64,000 nucleotides of DNA from Stomorhina lunata. Lineage: Eukaryota; Arthropoda; Insecta; Diptera; Rhiniidae. A program made the position numbers and the translations under genes. Below, one piece after another: positions 25,660 through 40,030 of this stretch. Under the pieces are notes generated by a model. That model saw nothing but the letters and a program-made list of their open reading frames with translations, was not told the DNA's origin and ran no database searches. Location: the NCBI GenBank assembly GCA_933228675.1, contig OW121741.1, positions 18,775,510 to 18,839,509 on the forward strand, written 5' to 3'. Positions within the stretch are counted from its first letter, which is position 1, and the number at the start of each line of letters is the position of its first letter.

Positions 25660-28100
25660 GCGGCTTGTTTTTCATAAGCTCATTTTAAGTGTATGCCTTA
25701 GGCAATAGACTAGTCCCCTACTTTACTTTTAAGATCGAGAAATGAGTTCTACTACATATTCCGACTTGCAAATTCAAATGTTCGAGTACTGATACAAAAT
25801 TTGCTAAACAATATCTCCAAGGTTCTTATACGCATTTAGTTCCTCGTTTGCGCGTTTTAAAGTATGCTCCAAGGTAAAGACTAGTCAACTACTTTTCAAT
25901 ATGGATCAAGAAACTAGAAATAACACAGATTTATAACTACAAACTTGATATACTCTAGATTTCCGACTAAAAATTTCATTCTATCAAGTATTTACAAAAA
26001 GTTTGGAAACCAATTGCCCCTAATTCGAATGCGCATTTTAATCTCTGTGTGCGCATGCTTAGTGTATGCCTTAGGATATAGACTAGTTTTCTGCATTTCA
26101 TTCTAGGCAAAGAAATAAATACTACTGCAGATGTTCGACTTCGAACTTTAAAGACTTTAGATTTCCGACCAAAAATTTCATTATTTTGAGTACTAGCATA
26201 AAATTACTCCAAAATTCCTAAGCGCACTTTATTTGTTTTGTGCGCATGTTAAGTGTATGTTATAGGGTATAGACATTTTTACTTTATTTCAATCTAGACC
26301 AAGAAACAAATACTAGAGCAGATTTTGGACTTCAAACTTCATAGACTCTAGATTTAGGCTAAAAACTTTATTTTATCAAGTAATAACAAAAAATTTGGGA
26401 TTGAGAAATTGCTACAAAATTCTTATGCGCATTTTATTCTTCATCTGCGCATATTCAGGGTATGCCTTAGGGTACATACTAGTTTCCTGCATTTCAATCT
26501 AGATCAATAAACAAATTCTACTAAAGATTTTCGACTTCCAACTTTAAAGACTTTTCGACTTTCCTACTAAAAATTTTATTATTTCGAGTACTGGAAACAA
26601 ATTGCTCCAAAATTCTTATGCGCATTTTATTCTTTTTGTGCGCTGGTTGAGTATATGCTATAGGATATAGAAGTTTTTTCTTAATTTCAATCTAGATCAA
26701 GAAACAAATACTACTGCAGATTTTTGACTTCAAACTTCATAGTTTCTAGATTTCCGACTAAAAACTTCATTCTATCAAGTACAGACAACAAATTTGGGAA
26801 CCAATTGCTCCAAAATTCTTATGCGCACTTTATTCTTTGTGTGCGCATATTCAGGGTATGCCTTAGGGTATAGACCAGTTTTATGCATTTCAATCTAGAT
26901 GAATAAACAAATTCTACTAAAGATTTTCGACTTCAAACTTCTCTAGATTTCCAACTTAAAGTTTTAATATTTCGAGTACTGGAAACAAATTGCTCCAAAA
27001 TGCTTATGCGCATTTTGTTCTTTTTGTGCGCTGGTTGAGTATATGCTATAGGGTACAGACGTTTTTCCTTAATTCCAATCTAGATCAAGAAAAAAATACT
27101 ACTGCAGATTCTCGACTTCAAACTTCATAGTTTCTAGATTTCCGACTAAAAACTTTATTCTTCAAGTACTAACAAAAAGTTTAGGAACCAATTGCTCCAA
27201 AATTCTTACACGCACTTTATTCTTCGTGTGCTCATATTCAGGTTATGCCTTAGGATATAGCCCAGTTTTCTGCATTTCAATCTAGATGAATAAACAAATT
27301 CTACTAAAGATTTTAGATTTCAAACTTCTTTAGATTTCCGACTTAAAATTTTATTATTTCGACTACTGGAAACAAATTGCTCCGAAATTCTTATGCGCAT
27401 TTTAATCTTCTTGTGCGCTTGCTTAGTATATGCTATAGAGTACAGACGTGTTTTCTAAATTTCAATCCAGATCAAGAAACAAATATTAAGGCAGATTTTT
27501 GTATTTCAAACTTCATAAAGTTTCGATTTCCAACTGAAAATTTTATTTTTTCAATTACTATTTAATATAAATGTCGAAACCATTTGCTTTAGACTTCCTT
27601 TGCGCATTTTATTCATCGCATGCGCATATTACAATAATTATCTAGGGTATAGACTAGACCCCTGCTTTGCAACCTAGATCAAGAAACAAGTCTAAGTACA
27701 GATTTTCAACTTCAAACTTCATTCGTTTTAGTACTAATATAAAATCTGGAAGCTAATTAATTTACCAATTAATTTTCTTTACGCGCATATTTTTTTTTCG
27801 ATTGCGCATTTTTGCCATATAGTTTGGGGACTAGACCTCAGCTTTACAAACTGGATCAATTAAACAAATCCTACTAAAGATTTTCGACTTCAAACTTCGT
27901 AGACTATAGATTTCCGACTTGAAACTTGGTTTGATATGTATTAATATAAAATTTTGGAACCATTTACTCTAGGCTTTTTATGCGCATCTTATTCTCCGCG
28001 TGCGCAGTTCACTGTATGCTTTGGGATGTAGACCATGCTAGTACTTAACAATATAGATAAAGAAATCAATCCTAATACAGATTTTGAACTTTGAAGTTTA
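25660..28100 (+). repeat. ~190-bp satellite, forward block, main part
   Basis: About 12 units with the TCTAGATCAAGAAAC / TGCGCATTTTATTC landmarks. Two variants alternate: one with CTACTGCAGATT plus TCAGGGTATGCCTT, the other with CTACTAAAGATT plus GAGTATATGCTATAGG. TCAGGGTATGCC-type marks at about 26457, 26833 and 27238 put the higher-order dimer at about 375-405 bp. The last units (27570-28100) are diverged. Confidence 0.9.
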
Positions 28101-29129
28101 TTAGTTCAAACATTATATAATAGGTCATTTTGTTCACAAACGCTGCAACTAAGAGTACAATTATAGCAATTGCCTTTTTTTGTGCTAGTTGTCATTACTT
28201 GTAACTATATATAACCTATCCATGGGGCAATTACTGCAAAATGTAGGGGGAGTTATGGTAATATTATGAAAGAAGAAGAAGAAGGAATAACCTGAAAATA
28301 AATCGATAAATTCATTATACAATTACGTACAAATGAACTCATAAGCAAATGGAAAAGCAATCGGACATCAAAGACTAGTGATGCATGTGTTTGGTATTAA
28401 ATCAAATTGTCTTCAATATTACTTGGCCACTGTTTTCTAGATACATTTGCATGGCCATCATTCCTAAGGTAAAAGGGCCCAAGTCTCTTTTTCACCAATA
28501 ATTAGTAAACAAGAAATATTGATTTTTTTGTATCCAAGTACTTAAGGAGCCTTAATTAGTGAAATGATTGATAACTGGTTATCCAAATCCAAGATCATTA
28601 TTAGAAAAACTGACAAAGGGCCTTTTATCAATAAACGATTTGTCTTTAAGAACATTAGCGCAGCTAGAAATTTCTCGCTGCTGAAAGTCTTTAGTCAAAT
28701 AAAGATTATAATTATTTTCTAATTAAATAAAAATAGAAAGACCTTTAAAATTCCAATAGGATGAGGTTGAATTTCTATTTGGGGTAAGGACTCCTCCCCT
28801 CTAGGCATTTAGCTATCCCTTTTATAGGAAACCAACTACGTTAGTGCTTATGTAAAAATGTTAGCAGGTGATTTGTAGGGAAGATAATTCAATTGTTTAA
28901 AGATTTATGCCATTAAAAAGTGATATTTTGCATATTTTTACTTTATTATCTTTCAGAGTTATTTTTCCTCTATTTTTAATTCAATTAAAAAATCGATTTC
29001 AATATTTATTGTTGAATGAACGGACAACATTTTTAACCTTTAGTTGTTTTACCACTTTTAATTAGGTCATTCATCAGATTTGAGATGTTTGTTTGGCCTA
29101 CTCGAAAACTACAAATTTTATATTAGTTT
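28101..29129. other. Spacer between the two oppositely oriented satellite blocks
   Basis: About 1 kb of apparently unique sequence separating the forward block (25660-28100) from the inverted block (29130-31610). No gene recognised. Confidence 0.5.
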
Positions 29130-31610
29130 TCAAATGAATAATGTTGGAAAACTAAAGTCTATAAAGTTTGATGTCAAAAATCTGTAGATGGATTTGGTTC
29201 TTCATCTAAATTAAAATGCAGAAAACTAGTCTATATCCTAAAGCATACACTTAAACTGCGCAAACGAAGAAAACGTTGTGCATAAGAATACTGGCGTAAT
29301 TGGTTCCGAATATGTCGGAAAACTATAGGCTATAAAGTTTAAAAACTAAAATCCGTAGTAAGATTTCGTTCTTCATATAGATTGAAATTTAGGAAACTAG
29401 TCTATACCCCAAAGCATACTCTAAAACTGCACATATGAAGAAAAATATGCGCATAAGAATACTGGCGCAATTGGTTTCCAAATTTTATTTTATTACTCAA
29501 AAAAATTACGTTATAGTTGAAAATCTAAAGTATATGAAGTTTGAAGTCGAAAATCTGTAGTAGGATTTAATTCTTCATATAGATTGAAATGTAAGAAAAT
29601 AGTCTATATCCTAAAGCATACACCTTAACTGCGCACATGAACAAAAATTTGCGCATAAGAATACTAGCGTAATTGGTTCCTAATATGTCGGAAAACTATA
29701 GCCTATAAAGTATAATGTCTAAAATCCGTAGTAGGATTTGGTTCTTCATATAGATTGATATGTAGGAAACTAGTCTATACCCCAAAGCATACTCTAAAAC
29801 TGCGCATATGAAGAAAAATGTGCGCATAGGAATACTGGCGCAATTGATTTCAAAATTTTATTTCATTACTCGAAAGAATGAAGTTTTTAGTTGGAAATCT
29901 AAAGTATATAAAGTTTAAAGCCTAAAATCTGTAGTAGAATTTGATCCTTCATATAGATTGAAATATAAGGAAATAGTCTATATCCTAAAGCATATACTAA
30001 AACTGCGCAAACGAAGAAAAATATGCGCATAAGAACACTGGCGTAATTGGTTCCGAATATGTCGGAAAACTATAGCCTATAAAGTTTAAAGTCAAAAATC
30101 CGTTGAATTTGGTTCTTCATACAGATTGAAATGTAGGAAACTAGTCTATACCCCAAAGCATACTCTAAAACTGCGCACATGAAGAAATATATGCGCATAA
30201 CAATACTGACGTAATTGGTTTCCAAATTTCATTTTTGTACTCAAAATAATGAAGTTTTTATTAGAAAATCTAAAGTATATGAATTTTGAAGTCGAAAATC
30301 TGTAGTAGGATTTGATTCTCCATAAAGATTAAAAAGCAAAAATCTAGTCTATATCCTAAAGCAAACACTAAAACTGCGCACATAAACAAAAAATTGCGCA
30401 TAAGAACACTTTCGTAATTGGTTCCGAATATGTCGGAAAACTATAGTCTAAAATCCTTAGTAGGATTTGGTTCTTCATATAGATTGATATGTAGGAAACT
30501 AGTCTATAGCCCAAAGCATGCACTAAAACTGCGCACATGAAGAAAAATATGCGCATAAGAACACTGGCGTATTTTGTTCCGAATAAGTCGGAAAACTATA
30601 GTCAATAAAGTTTAAAGTCTAAAATCCGTAGTAGGATTTGGTTCATCATATAGATTGAAAAGTAGGAAACTAGTCTATACCCCAAAGCATACTCTAAAAC
30701 TGTGCACATGAAGAAAAATATGCGCATAAGAATTGGTTACCAAATTTTATTTTAGTACTCAAAAGAATGAAATTTTTAGTTAGAAATCTAAAATATTAAG
30801 AAGTTTGAAGTCGAAAATTTGTAGTAGAATTAGGTTTTTGATCTAGATTGAAATACAGGAAACTAGTCTATATCCTAAAGCATACACTAAAACTGAGCAC
30901 ACGAAGAAAAGCATAAGAATACTAGCGTAATTGGTTCCGAATATATCGGAAAACTATAGTCTAAAAAGTTTAAAGTCTAAAATCTGTAGTAGGATTTGGT
31001 TCTTCATATAGCTTGAAGTGTAGGAATCTAGTCTATATCCCAAAGCATACTCCAAAACTGCGCACATAAAGAAAAATATGCGCATAAGAATACTGGCGCA
31101 ATTGATTTCCGAATTTTATTTAATTACTCGAAAGAATGAAGTTTTTACTTGGAAATCTGAATTCTATGAAGTTTAAAGCCTAAAATCTAAAGTATAAGAT
31201 TGAAATCTTGTTGCGAGGGTAAAACTATGAATAAATAAATAAATAAATAAAAAAAAAAAAAATCTGTAGTAGGATTTGATTCTTTATATAGATTTAAATG
31301 TAAGAAAGTAGTCTCTATCCTAAAGCATACACCTTAACTGCGCACACGAAAAATAAAGTGCGCATAAAAATTTTTGATCATTTGGTTGGTTGGTCAAACA
31401 TTTTTTGTTTGTACATAATAGCATCAAGTTTTCAGTCGGCAATCGAGAGTCTATGAAGTGTAAGGTCAAAAATCTGCAGTAGAACTTGTTTTTTTTTATA
31501 TAGATTTAAATGAAAAAAAACGTTTAAGCCCTAGAGCATACATGAAGCATGCGCACAAAAAAATTAAAACGCGCATGAGAACACTAGCGTAATTTTATTT
31601 TCAAGTGCAA
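29130..31610 (-). repeat. ~190-bp satellite, inverted block with clear dimer organisation
   Basis: Reverse complement of the unit at 25660-28100 (landmarks GAATAAAATGCGCA-type, CTAGTCTATA, AATCTGTAGTAGGATTTG). Two variants alternate: one with CCGAATATGTCGGAAAACTA (about 29307, 29687, 30055, 30427) and one with CAAATTTTATTT plus GAATGAAGTTTTTA. This gives a dimer of about 372-380 bp. About 13 monomers. A short AAAT microsatellite lies at about 31228-31250. Confidence 0.9.
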
Positions 31611-34190
31611 ATTACTCCGAATGCTTTGAACAATTAAAAAATTGTTTTAAAGCGACTTAAAGATAAGTTTATTTACTATTAAATTCTACGATTTTCAACA
31701 AAATTTAACAACCCGTTCCAAAGATATGACAAAATCAATGAATCAGCCTTTTCAAAAATAATCAAATTTTCATAAATTTTTTTTTATAAAAATACGATTT
31801 TTTTTATTTTCAAGTACAAATAACTTCGAATCCTTTAAACATTTTTAAAGCGTCATAAAGATAAGTTTATTCACTTTTAAATTATATGACATTCGACAAA
31901 ATCGAACAATCTGTTCCAAAGATATGATAAAATCTATAGACCAAGTCTTTTAAAAAAAATTGCAAATTTTCATTAAAAAAAAAATGTTTTTTGATTTTAA
32001 AGTGCAAATAACTTAGGATCTGTTAAAGATATAAAAATATTGTTATAAAACGATTCAAGCATATTTTTATATACGTTTCTATTTTGTGACTTTTAGTAAA
32101 ATCGAACAATTTGTTCCAAAGGTATGATAAAATCAATGGATCAGCCTTTTTTTAAAAAAAAGGCAAATTTTCATAAAAAAAATGTTTTTTTTTTACTTTA
32201 AAATGCAAATAAATCAGAATCTGTTAAAGACTCAAAAATATAGTTATAAAGCGATTTTAGCATATTTTTATCAACATTTATATTTTGAGGCTTTTAATTA
32301 AATCGAACAAGCCATTCCAAAGATATGGTAAAATCTATGGACTAGACTTTCAAAAATCTATTTTTTTTAATTTCAAAATTTTAAGTCTATTTACTATTAA
32401 ATTCTATAACTTTCAACAAAATCGAATAACCCCTTCCAAAGATATAATAAAATCAATGGATTAGCCTTTTCGAAAAAAATGCAAAATTTTCGCAAAAAAA
32501 AAATTTACTTCAATGGCGAATATCTCAGAATTTGTTAATCATATAAAAATATAGTCATAAAGCGACTTAATTACATTTTTATCAATGTTTCTATTCTGTG
32601 AGTTTTAACAAAATCGAATAAGCCGTTTCAAAGATATGATAAAATCTATGGATGAGCCTTTTCAAAAAAAGTCAAAATTTTCATTAAAAAAAATTGTTTT
32701 TTGACTTTAGAGAGCAAATAACTCAGAATCTGTTAAAGATACAAAAAATAGTTATAAAGCTACTCAAATATATTTTGATCTTTATTTCTATTCTGTTACT
32801 TTTAACAAAATCGAACAACCCGTTCCAAACATATGGTAAAATTAATGGTTTATCAGACTTTTAACAAAAAAAAAAAAACAAACTTTCATAAAAAAAATAT
32901 TTTTTGACTTAAAAGTGCAAATAACTCAGAATCTGCTAAGCATATTCAAATATAGTCATAAACTGTTATATTCTGTGACTTTTAATCAAATCGAACAATC
33001 CGTTCCAAAGATATGATAAAAACAATGGGTTAGCCTTTTTCAAAAAATGAAAAATTAAAAATTAAAAAAAAAAAAAATGTTGACCTTAAAGTTCAAATAA
33101 CTCCGAATCTGTTAAGCCTATAAAAACATAATTACAAAGCGACTTAATCATATTTTTATCTAGAATTCTATTTTGCAACTTTTAATCAAATCGAACAATC
33201 CGTTCTAAAGATATGATAAAAACAATAAATAAGCCTTTTTCAAAAAATGGAAAATTAAAAAAAAAAAATGTTGACCTTAGAGTTCAAATAACACCGAATC
33301 TGTTAAGCATATAAAAACATAATTACAAAGCGACTTAATCATATTTTTATCTAGAATTCTATTCTGTGACTTTTAATCAAATCGAACAATCCGTTCCAAA
33401 CATATAATAAAAACAACGGATAAAACTTTGTCAAAAAATGAAAAATTAAAAAAAAAATGTTGACCTTAAAGTTCAAATAACTGTGAATCTGTTAAGCCTA
33501 TAAAAATATAGTTATAAAGCGACTTAATCATATTTTTATGTAATCTGAGACTTTTAATCTAATCGAACAATCCATTCCAAAGATATGATAAAATGTATGG
33601 ATCAGCCTTTTCAAAAAAAAAAAAATTCATATTTTTTTTTCTTTTTTTACTTTAAAAGTCAAATAACTCGGATTCTGTTAAAGATACAAAAAATTATATT
33701 TCTATCTAGAATTATATTCTGTAACTTTTAATTAAATCGAACAATCCGTTTCAAAGATATGAGAAAATCTATGGACCAGACTTTTCAAAAAAAAAAAATG
33801 TCATAATTTTTTTTTTTAACTTTAAATGTCAAATAACTCGGAATCTATTAAAGATATAAAAAAATAGTTTTAAAGCTACTGATTCATATTTCTATCTAGA
33901 ATTATATTCTGCAACTTTTAATCAAATCGAACAATCCGTTTCATAGATATGAGAAAATCTATGGACCAGACTTTAAAAAAAAAAATTTCATATTTTTTTT
34001 TTTTTTTACTTTAAATGTCAAATAACTCGGAATCTATTAAAGATATAAAAAAATAGTTTTAAAGCTACTTAATCATATTTCTATCTAGAATTATATTCTG
34101 TGACTTTTAATCAAATCATACAATCCGTTACATAGATATGATAAAATCTATGGACCAGACTTTTCAAAAATCTGAAATTTAAAATTTTTT
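31611..34190 (+). repeat. Second ~190-bp satellite (AATCGAACAATCCGTTCCAA)
   Basis: About 14 units marked by AATCGAACAA(T/C)CCGTTCCAA, GATATGATAAAATCTATGGA, and CAAATAACTCGGAATCTGTT, spaced about 175-200 bp (for example near 32985, 33186, 33377, 33560, 33735, 33925, 34110). Poly-A/poly-T tracts of varying length occur in each unit. Unrelated by eye to the satellite on its left. Confidence 0.9.
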
Positions 34191-35181
34191 TTAAATTTAA
34201 AAAAATTAGTTTGAAAACAAATTCAACCATTTTTATAATCAGAAGGCCATAATGAATGGAACAAAATATGGGGTTGATCAAATGTAAATGTAAAAAAAAA
34301 ATGAATTTTGTTGACTAGTGTTACTTAGGGCAACACCCATAGACTTAAACTATTGTATAACGGTTTTGAATGTTGTATTGAAATTTATTTCAAAATATAC
34401 TTATAGATCCTTTTATATAACAATTCAAAATTTGAGCTTAAAAGAGTTTTTTAGCCAAGACACAAACCCCCAGCCCCCCCACCATTAAATGGCTTTAATA
34501 TAAAATCAAAATAATTCCTATAAAAAAACTCATTCGACAATTTTACTTTAATCCAGAGCTTTTTTTAAACTTTAAAACTCTTTTAAGCTTTGCTGTAATC
34601 CTCAGACAGGATACATAAGTCCTTTTACTATTCACATTTAAGCCTTTTTTCCTTGTTCTGTTTTTTTATATTTTTGGGAACAAGGTAACAAACCAAAACT
34701 TTATGGTTTGGGGGATTCGTATGGCAACAAACAATGGCAGGAAATATAAATTGGATTTTTGTTCTGTTGTACTCGTATACAAAAGCATTGTTACAAAAAT
34801 TTAACAATTTTCAATAAAATGAAATTACAAAACCAAAAAAAAAAGGATACATATATAACATGTCAGTGTATTTGGCTGTACATGTTATATGTCTGATCCT
34901 GACAGTTGCTATATAAAATGTTAAAACTTACATTCATATTTTATTTCCATATTCCTACAACAACAACAAAATTATATTTAATTGCAAACTGCAAATTTTT
35001 GCAACAATAAATACAATAAAATTTATTTTTACAATAAAAACCTCATGCCATTGAAAATAAAATAACATTTTGGTTTCAATACATTTTTTTCTGTTCTTAT
35101 TTTTTTTATTTTCCAAGAAAATAAAAAAATGAATATTTAATTTCTTTTTGGGTATGAGTAAAAAATATAACAAAGGCTTCA
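34191..35181. other. Unique intron sequence
   Basis: No gene or array recognised. The open frame at 34955-35182 on the minus strand is low-complexity and overlaps the edge of the duplicated segment. Confidence 0.45.
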
Positions 35182-37599
35182 TTTTATATTGTAGAGGACT
35201 AGAGTGTGTTTGGTTAAATTTTATTTAAAAGAAAATCCCCTACAAATTTGTGGTCTGTATTTAAAAGCTTTTTGGTTTTTGAGGGCCCCCAACGCTTTGG
35301 GTGTGAATAAGTTTTAATTGAGAAAAGGATTTGAAGAGGATTTAAGATTTAATTACTTTTTCTTTTGTTTTAACTTTAAAGGATTTTATTGTTTTACAGA
35401 GGTTAATTTAAACAAATTTAAACAAAAATTGTACTAACTGTTATAAACGAAGTTTTAACTGTTATACAAACACATAAGTACTGGGAATTCAAGAAATATT
35501 GCACCCAAGTTCACAAAATTTTTCTATAGAAAATTTTTTACTATAAAAAAATTTATATAGAAAATTTTTCATTGCAAAAATTACAAACATTTTTTACTAT
35601 AAAATTTTTTATATAAAAAATTTTTCGTTTTTAAAATTTTTTCATATAAAATTTTTCGTTTTTAAAATTTTTTCATATAAAATTTTACAAAAAGTTTTTT
35701 ATAATTCATTTTTCAATAAATTATTTTTACTATAAATTTTTATCATTAGAAAATTTTCTTGCAAAAATTTTCGTAAAGAAAAAATTTCTATAGAAAAAAT
35801 TTTATAATGAAAAAATTTCTATAGAAAAAATTATAATATATAAATAAAATTTTCTATAGAAAATGAAAAATTTACTATAAAAATTTTTATAATAAAAAAT
35901 TTACTATAAAAATTTTTTAGAATGAAAAATTTTCTTTACCAAAATTTTTACAATGAAAAATTTTCTATAAAAAAATTTTATAATGTAAAATTTTATAAAG
36001 AAAAATTTTTGCAATGAAAAAATTTCTATAGAAAAATTTTTATAATGAAAAAATTTCTATAAAAAAATTTTTATACTGAAAATTTTTTTATAAAAAAATT
36101 GTCTATCGAAAAATTGTCCATCTAAAAATTTTTATAGTGAAAAATTTTCTAATTTTTATAATGAAAAATTTTCTATAAAAAATTTTTACAATGAAAAATG
36201 TTCTATAAAAATTTTAGAATGAAAAATGTTCTATAAAAAAATTTTAGAATGAAAAATTTTTTATAAAACATTTTAATAATGAAAAATTTTCTATAGAAAA
36301 ATTGTTAAAATAAAAAATTTTCTAGAGAAAAGAAAATTTTATAATGAAAAATTTTCTAAAGAAAATATTTATAATGAAAAATTTTCTATTAAAAATTTTT
36401 ATAATAAAAAATTATATTTAAAAATTACTATTAATAATAATTTTTTATAGAAAATTTTTGTAATTAAAAATTTTCTAAAGAAAAATTTTTATAATGAAAA
36501 ATTTTCTATAGAGAAATTTGAATAATAAAAAATTTGCAATAGAAACATTTTAACAATGAAAAATTTTATAAAGCAACATTTTTGTAATAAAAAAAATTTT
36601 CTATATTGAAAAATTTTCTATAATGAAAAATTTTCTATAGAAAAATTTTTATATAGAAAAATTTTCTATAGAAAAATTTTTAAATGAAAAATTTTCTATA
36701 GAAAAATTTTTAAATGAAAAATTTTCTATAAAAAAATTTTTAGAATGAAAACTTTTCTATAAAAAATTTTTAGAATGAAAAATTTTCTTTAGGAAAATTT
36801 GTATAATGAAAAATTTTATATAGAAAAATGTTTGGAATGAAAAATTTTCTATAGGAAAATTTTTATAATGAAAAATTTCCCATAGAAAAATTTTTAAAAT
36901 GAAAAATTTTCTATAGAAAAATTTTTAAAATGAAAATTTTACTATAGAAAAATTTTTAAAATGAAAACTTTTAAATTTGAAAAATTTTTATAATGAAAAG
37001 TTTTCTATAGAAAAATTTTTATAATAGAAAAATTTTTATAATGAAAAGTTTTCTATAGAAAAATTTTTATAATTTAAAATTTTCTATACAAAAATTATTA
37101 TAATGAAAAATTTTCTATAGAAAACTTTTTACAATGAAAAAAATTTTATCAAGAAAAATGTTTAAAATGAAAAATTTTTATAATGAAAAATTTTATATAG
37201 AAAAAATTTTGTAATGAAAAGTTTTCTATAGAAAAATTTTAATAATGAAAAATTTTCTAATGATGGTATTTTCTAATGATGAAAAATTTTCTAGAAAAAA
37301 TTTTGAATCAAAAAACTTTCTATTGAACAAATTTTGATACAAAAATTTTTTCTATTGAAAACTTTTTGGTACAAAAATTTTCCTACAGAAAACTTTTTGA
37401 TACAAAAATTTTTGTTAGAAAATTCTTTGATTTAAAAATTTTTGCTAGAAAATTTTTTGATTTAAAAATTTTTCCATGGAAAATTTTTTGATTTAAAAAC
37501 TTTTCTACAGAAAATTTTTTGATACAAAAATTTTTCTATAGAAAATTTTTTGATACAAAAATTTTTCTATAGAAAATTTTTTGATACAAAAATTTTTAA
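35182..37599 (+). repeat. Segmental tandem duplication, copy 1 (2,418 bp), with internal AT-rich array
   Basis: It begins with about 330 bp of unique sequence (GTAGAGGACTAGA at 35191, GAGGGCCCCC near 35281) followed by a degenerate array of TTTTCTATAGAAAAATTTTT and ATAATGAAAAA blocks of about 29-31 bp. The whole segment recurs at 37600 with an offset of 2,418 bp and few differences. Confidence 0.95.
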
Positions 37600-40030
37600 T
37601 TTTATATTGTAGAGGACTAGAATGTGTTTGGTTAAATTTTATTTAAAAGAAAATCCCCTACAAATTTGTGGTCTGTATTTAAAAGCTTTTTGGTTTTTGA
37701 GGGCCCCCCACGCTTTGGGTGTGAATAAGTTTTAATTGAGAAAAGGATTTGAAGAGGATTTAAGATTTAATTACTTTTTCTTTTGTTTTAACTTTAAAGG
37801 ATTTTATTGTTTTACAGAGGTTAATTTAAACAAATTTAAACAAAAATTGTACTAACTGTTATAAACGAAGTTTTAACTGTTATACAAACACATAAGTACT
37901 GGGAATTCAAGAAATATTGCACCCAAGTTCACAAAATTTTTCTATAGAAAATTTTTTACTATAAAAAAATTTATATAGAAAATTTTTCATTGCAAAAATT
38001 ACAAACATTTTTTACTAGAAAATTTTTTATATAAAAAATTTTTCGTTTTTAAAATTTTTTCATATAAAATTTTTCGTTTTTAAAATTTTTTCATATAAAA
38101 TTTTTCGTTTTTAAAATTTTTTCATATAAAATTTTACAAAAAGTTTTTTATAATTCATTTTTCAATAAATTATTTTTACTATAAATTTTTATCAATAGAA
38201 AATTTTCTTGCAAAAATTTTCGTAAAGAAAAAATTTCTATAGAAAAAATTTCTATAGAAAAAATTTTATAATGAAAAAATTTCTATAGAAAAATTTATAA
38301 TATATAAATAAAATTTTCTATAGAAAATGAAAAATTTACTATAAAAATTTTTACAATAAAAAATTTACTATAAAAATTTTTTAGAATGAAAAATTTTCTT
38401 TATCAAAATTTTTACAATGAAAAATTTTCTATAAAAAAATTTTATAATGTACATTATAAAGAAAAATTTTTGCAATGAAAAAATTTCTATAGAAAAATTT
38501 TTATAATGAAAAAATTTCTATAAAAAAATTTTTATACTGAAAATTTTTTTATAAAAAAATTGTCTATCGAAAAATTGTCCATCTAAAAATTTTTATAGTG
38601 AAAAATTTTCTAATTTTTATAATGAAAAATTTTCTAAAGAAAAATTTTCTATAAAAAATTTTTACAATGAAAAATGTTCTATAAAAAATTTTAGAATGAA
38701 AAATGTTCTATAAAAAAATTTTAGAATGAAAAATTTTTTATAAAACATTTTAATAATGAAAAATTTTCTATAGAAAAATTGTTAAAATAAAAAATTTTCT
38801 AGAGAAAAGAAAATTTTATAATGAAAAATTTTCTAAAGAAAATATTTATAATGAAAAATTTTCTATTAAAAATTTTTATAATAAAAAATTATATTTAAAA
38901 ATTACTATTAATAATAATTTTCTATAGAAAATTTTTGTAATTAAAAATTTTCTAAAGAAAAATTTTTATATTGAAAAATTTTCTATAGAGAAATTTGAAT
39001 AATAAAAAATTTGCAATAGAAACATTTTAACAATGAAAAATTTTATAAAGCAACATTTTTGTAATAAAAAAAATTTTCTATAAAATTTTCTATATTGAAA
39101 AATTTTCTATAAAGAAAAATTTTCTATAGAAAAATTTTTATATAGAAAAATTTTCTATAGAAAAACTTTTAAATGAAAAATTTTCTATAGAAAAATTTTT
39201 AAATGAAAAATTTTCTATAAAAAAATTTTTAGAATGAAAAATTTTCTATAAAAAATTTTTAGAATGAAAAATTTTCTTTAGGAAAATTTGTATAATGAAA
39301 AATTTTATATAGAAAAATGTTTGGAATGAAAAATTTTCTATAGGAAAATTTTTATAATGAAAAATTTCCCATAGAAAAATTTTTATAATGAAAAATTTTC
39401 TATAGAAAAATTTTTAAAATGAAAATTTTACTATAGAAAAATTTTTAAAATGAAAAATTTTAAATAGAAAAATTTTTATAATGAAAAGTTTTCTATAGAA
39501 AAATTTTTATAATAGAAAAATTTTTATAATGAAAAGTTTTCTATAGAAAAATTTTTATAATTTAAAATTTTCTATACAAAAATTATTATAATGAAAAATT
39601 TTCTATAGAAAACTTTTTACAATGAAAAAAATTTTATCAAGAAAAATGTTTAAAATGAAAAATTTTTATAATGAAAAATTTTATATAGAAAAAATTTTGT
39701 AATGAAAAGTTTTCTATAGAAAAATTTTAATAATGAAAAATTTTCTAATGATGAAAAATTTTCTAGAAAAAATTTTGAATCAAAAAACTTTCTATTGAAC
39801 AAATTTTGATACAAAAATTTTTTCTATTGAAAACTTTTTGGTACAAAAATTTTCCTACAGAAAACTTTTTGATACAAAAATTTTTGTTAGAAAATTCTTT
39901 GATTTAAAAATTTTTGCTAGAAAATTTTTTGATTTAAAAATTTTTCCATGGAAAATTTTTTGATTTAAAAACTTTTCTACAGAAAATTTTTTGATACAAA
40001 AATTTTTCTATAGAAAATTTTTTGATACAA
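37600..40030 (+). repeat. Segmental tandem duplication, copy 2
   Basis: Nearly identical repeat of 35182-37599; GTAGAGGACTAGA is at 37609 versus 35191. Differences visible by eye are mostly indels, such as one extra TTTTTCGTTTTTAAAATTTT unit near 38080. The junction falls inside the GATACAAAAATTTTT repeats, consistent with unequal exchange within that array. Confidence 0.95.
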
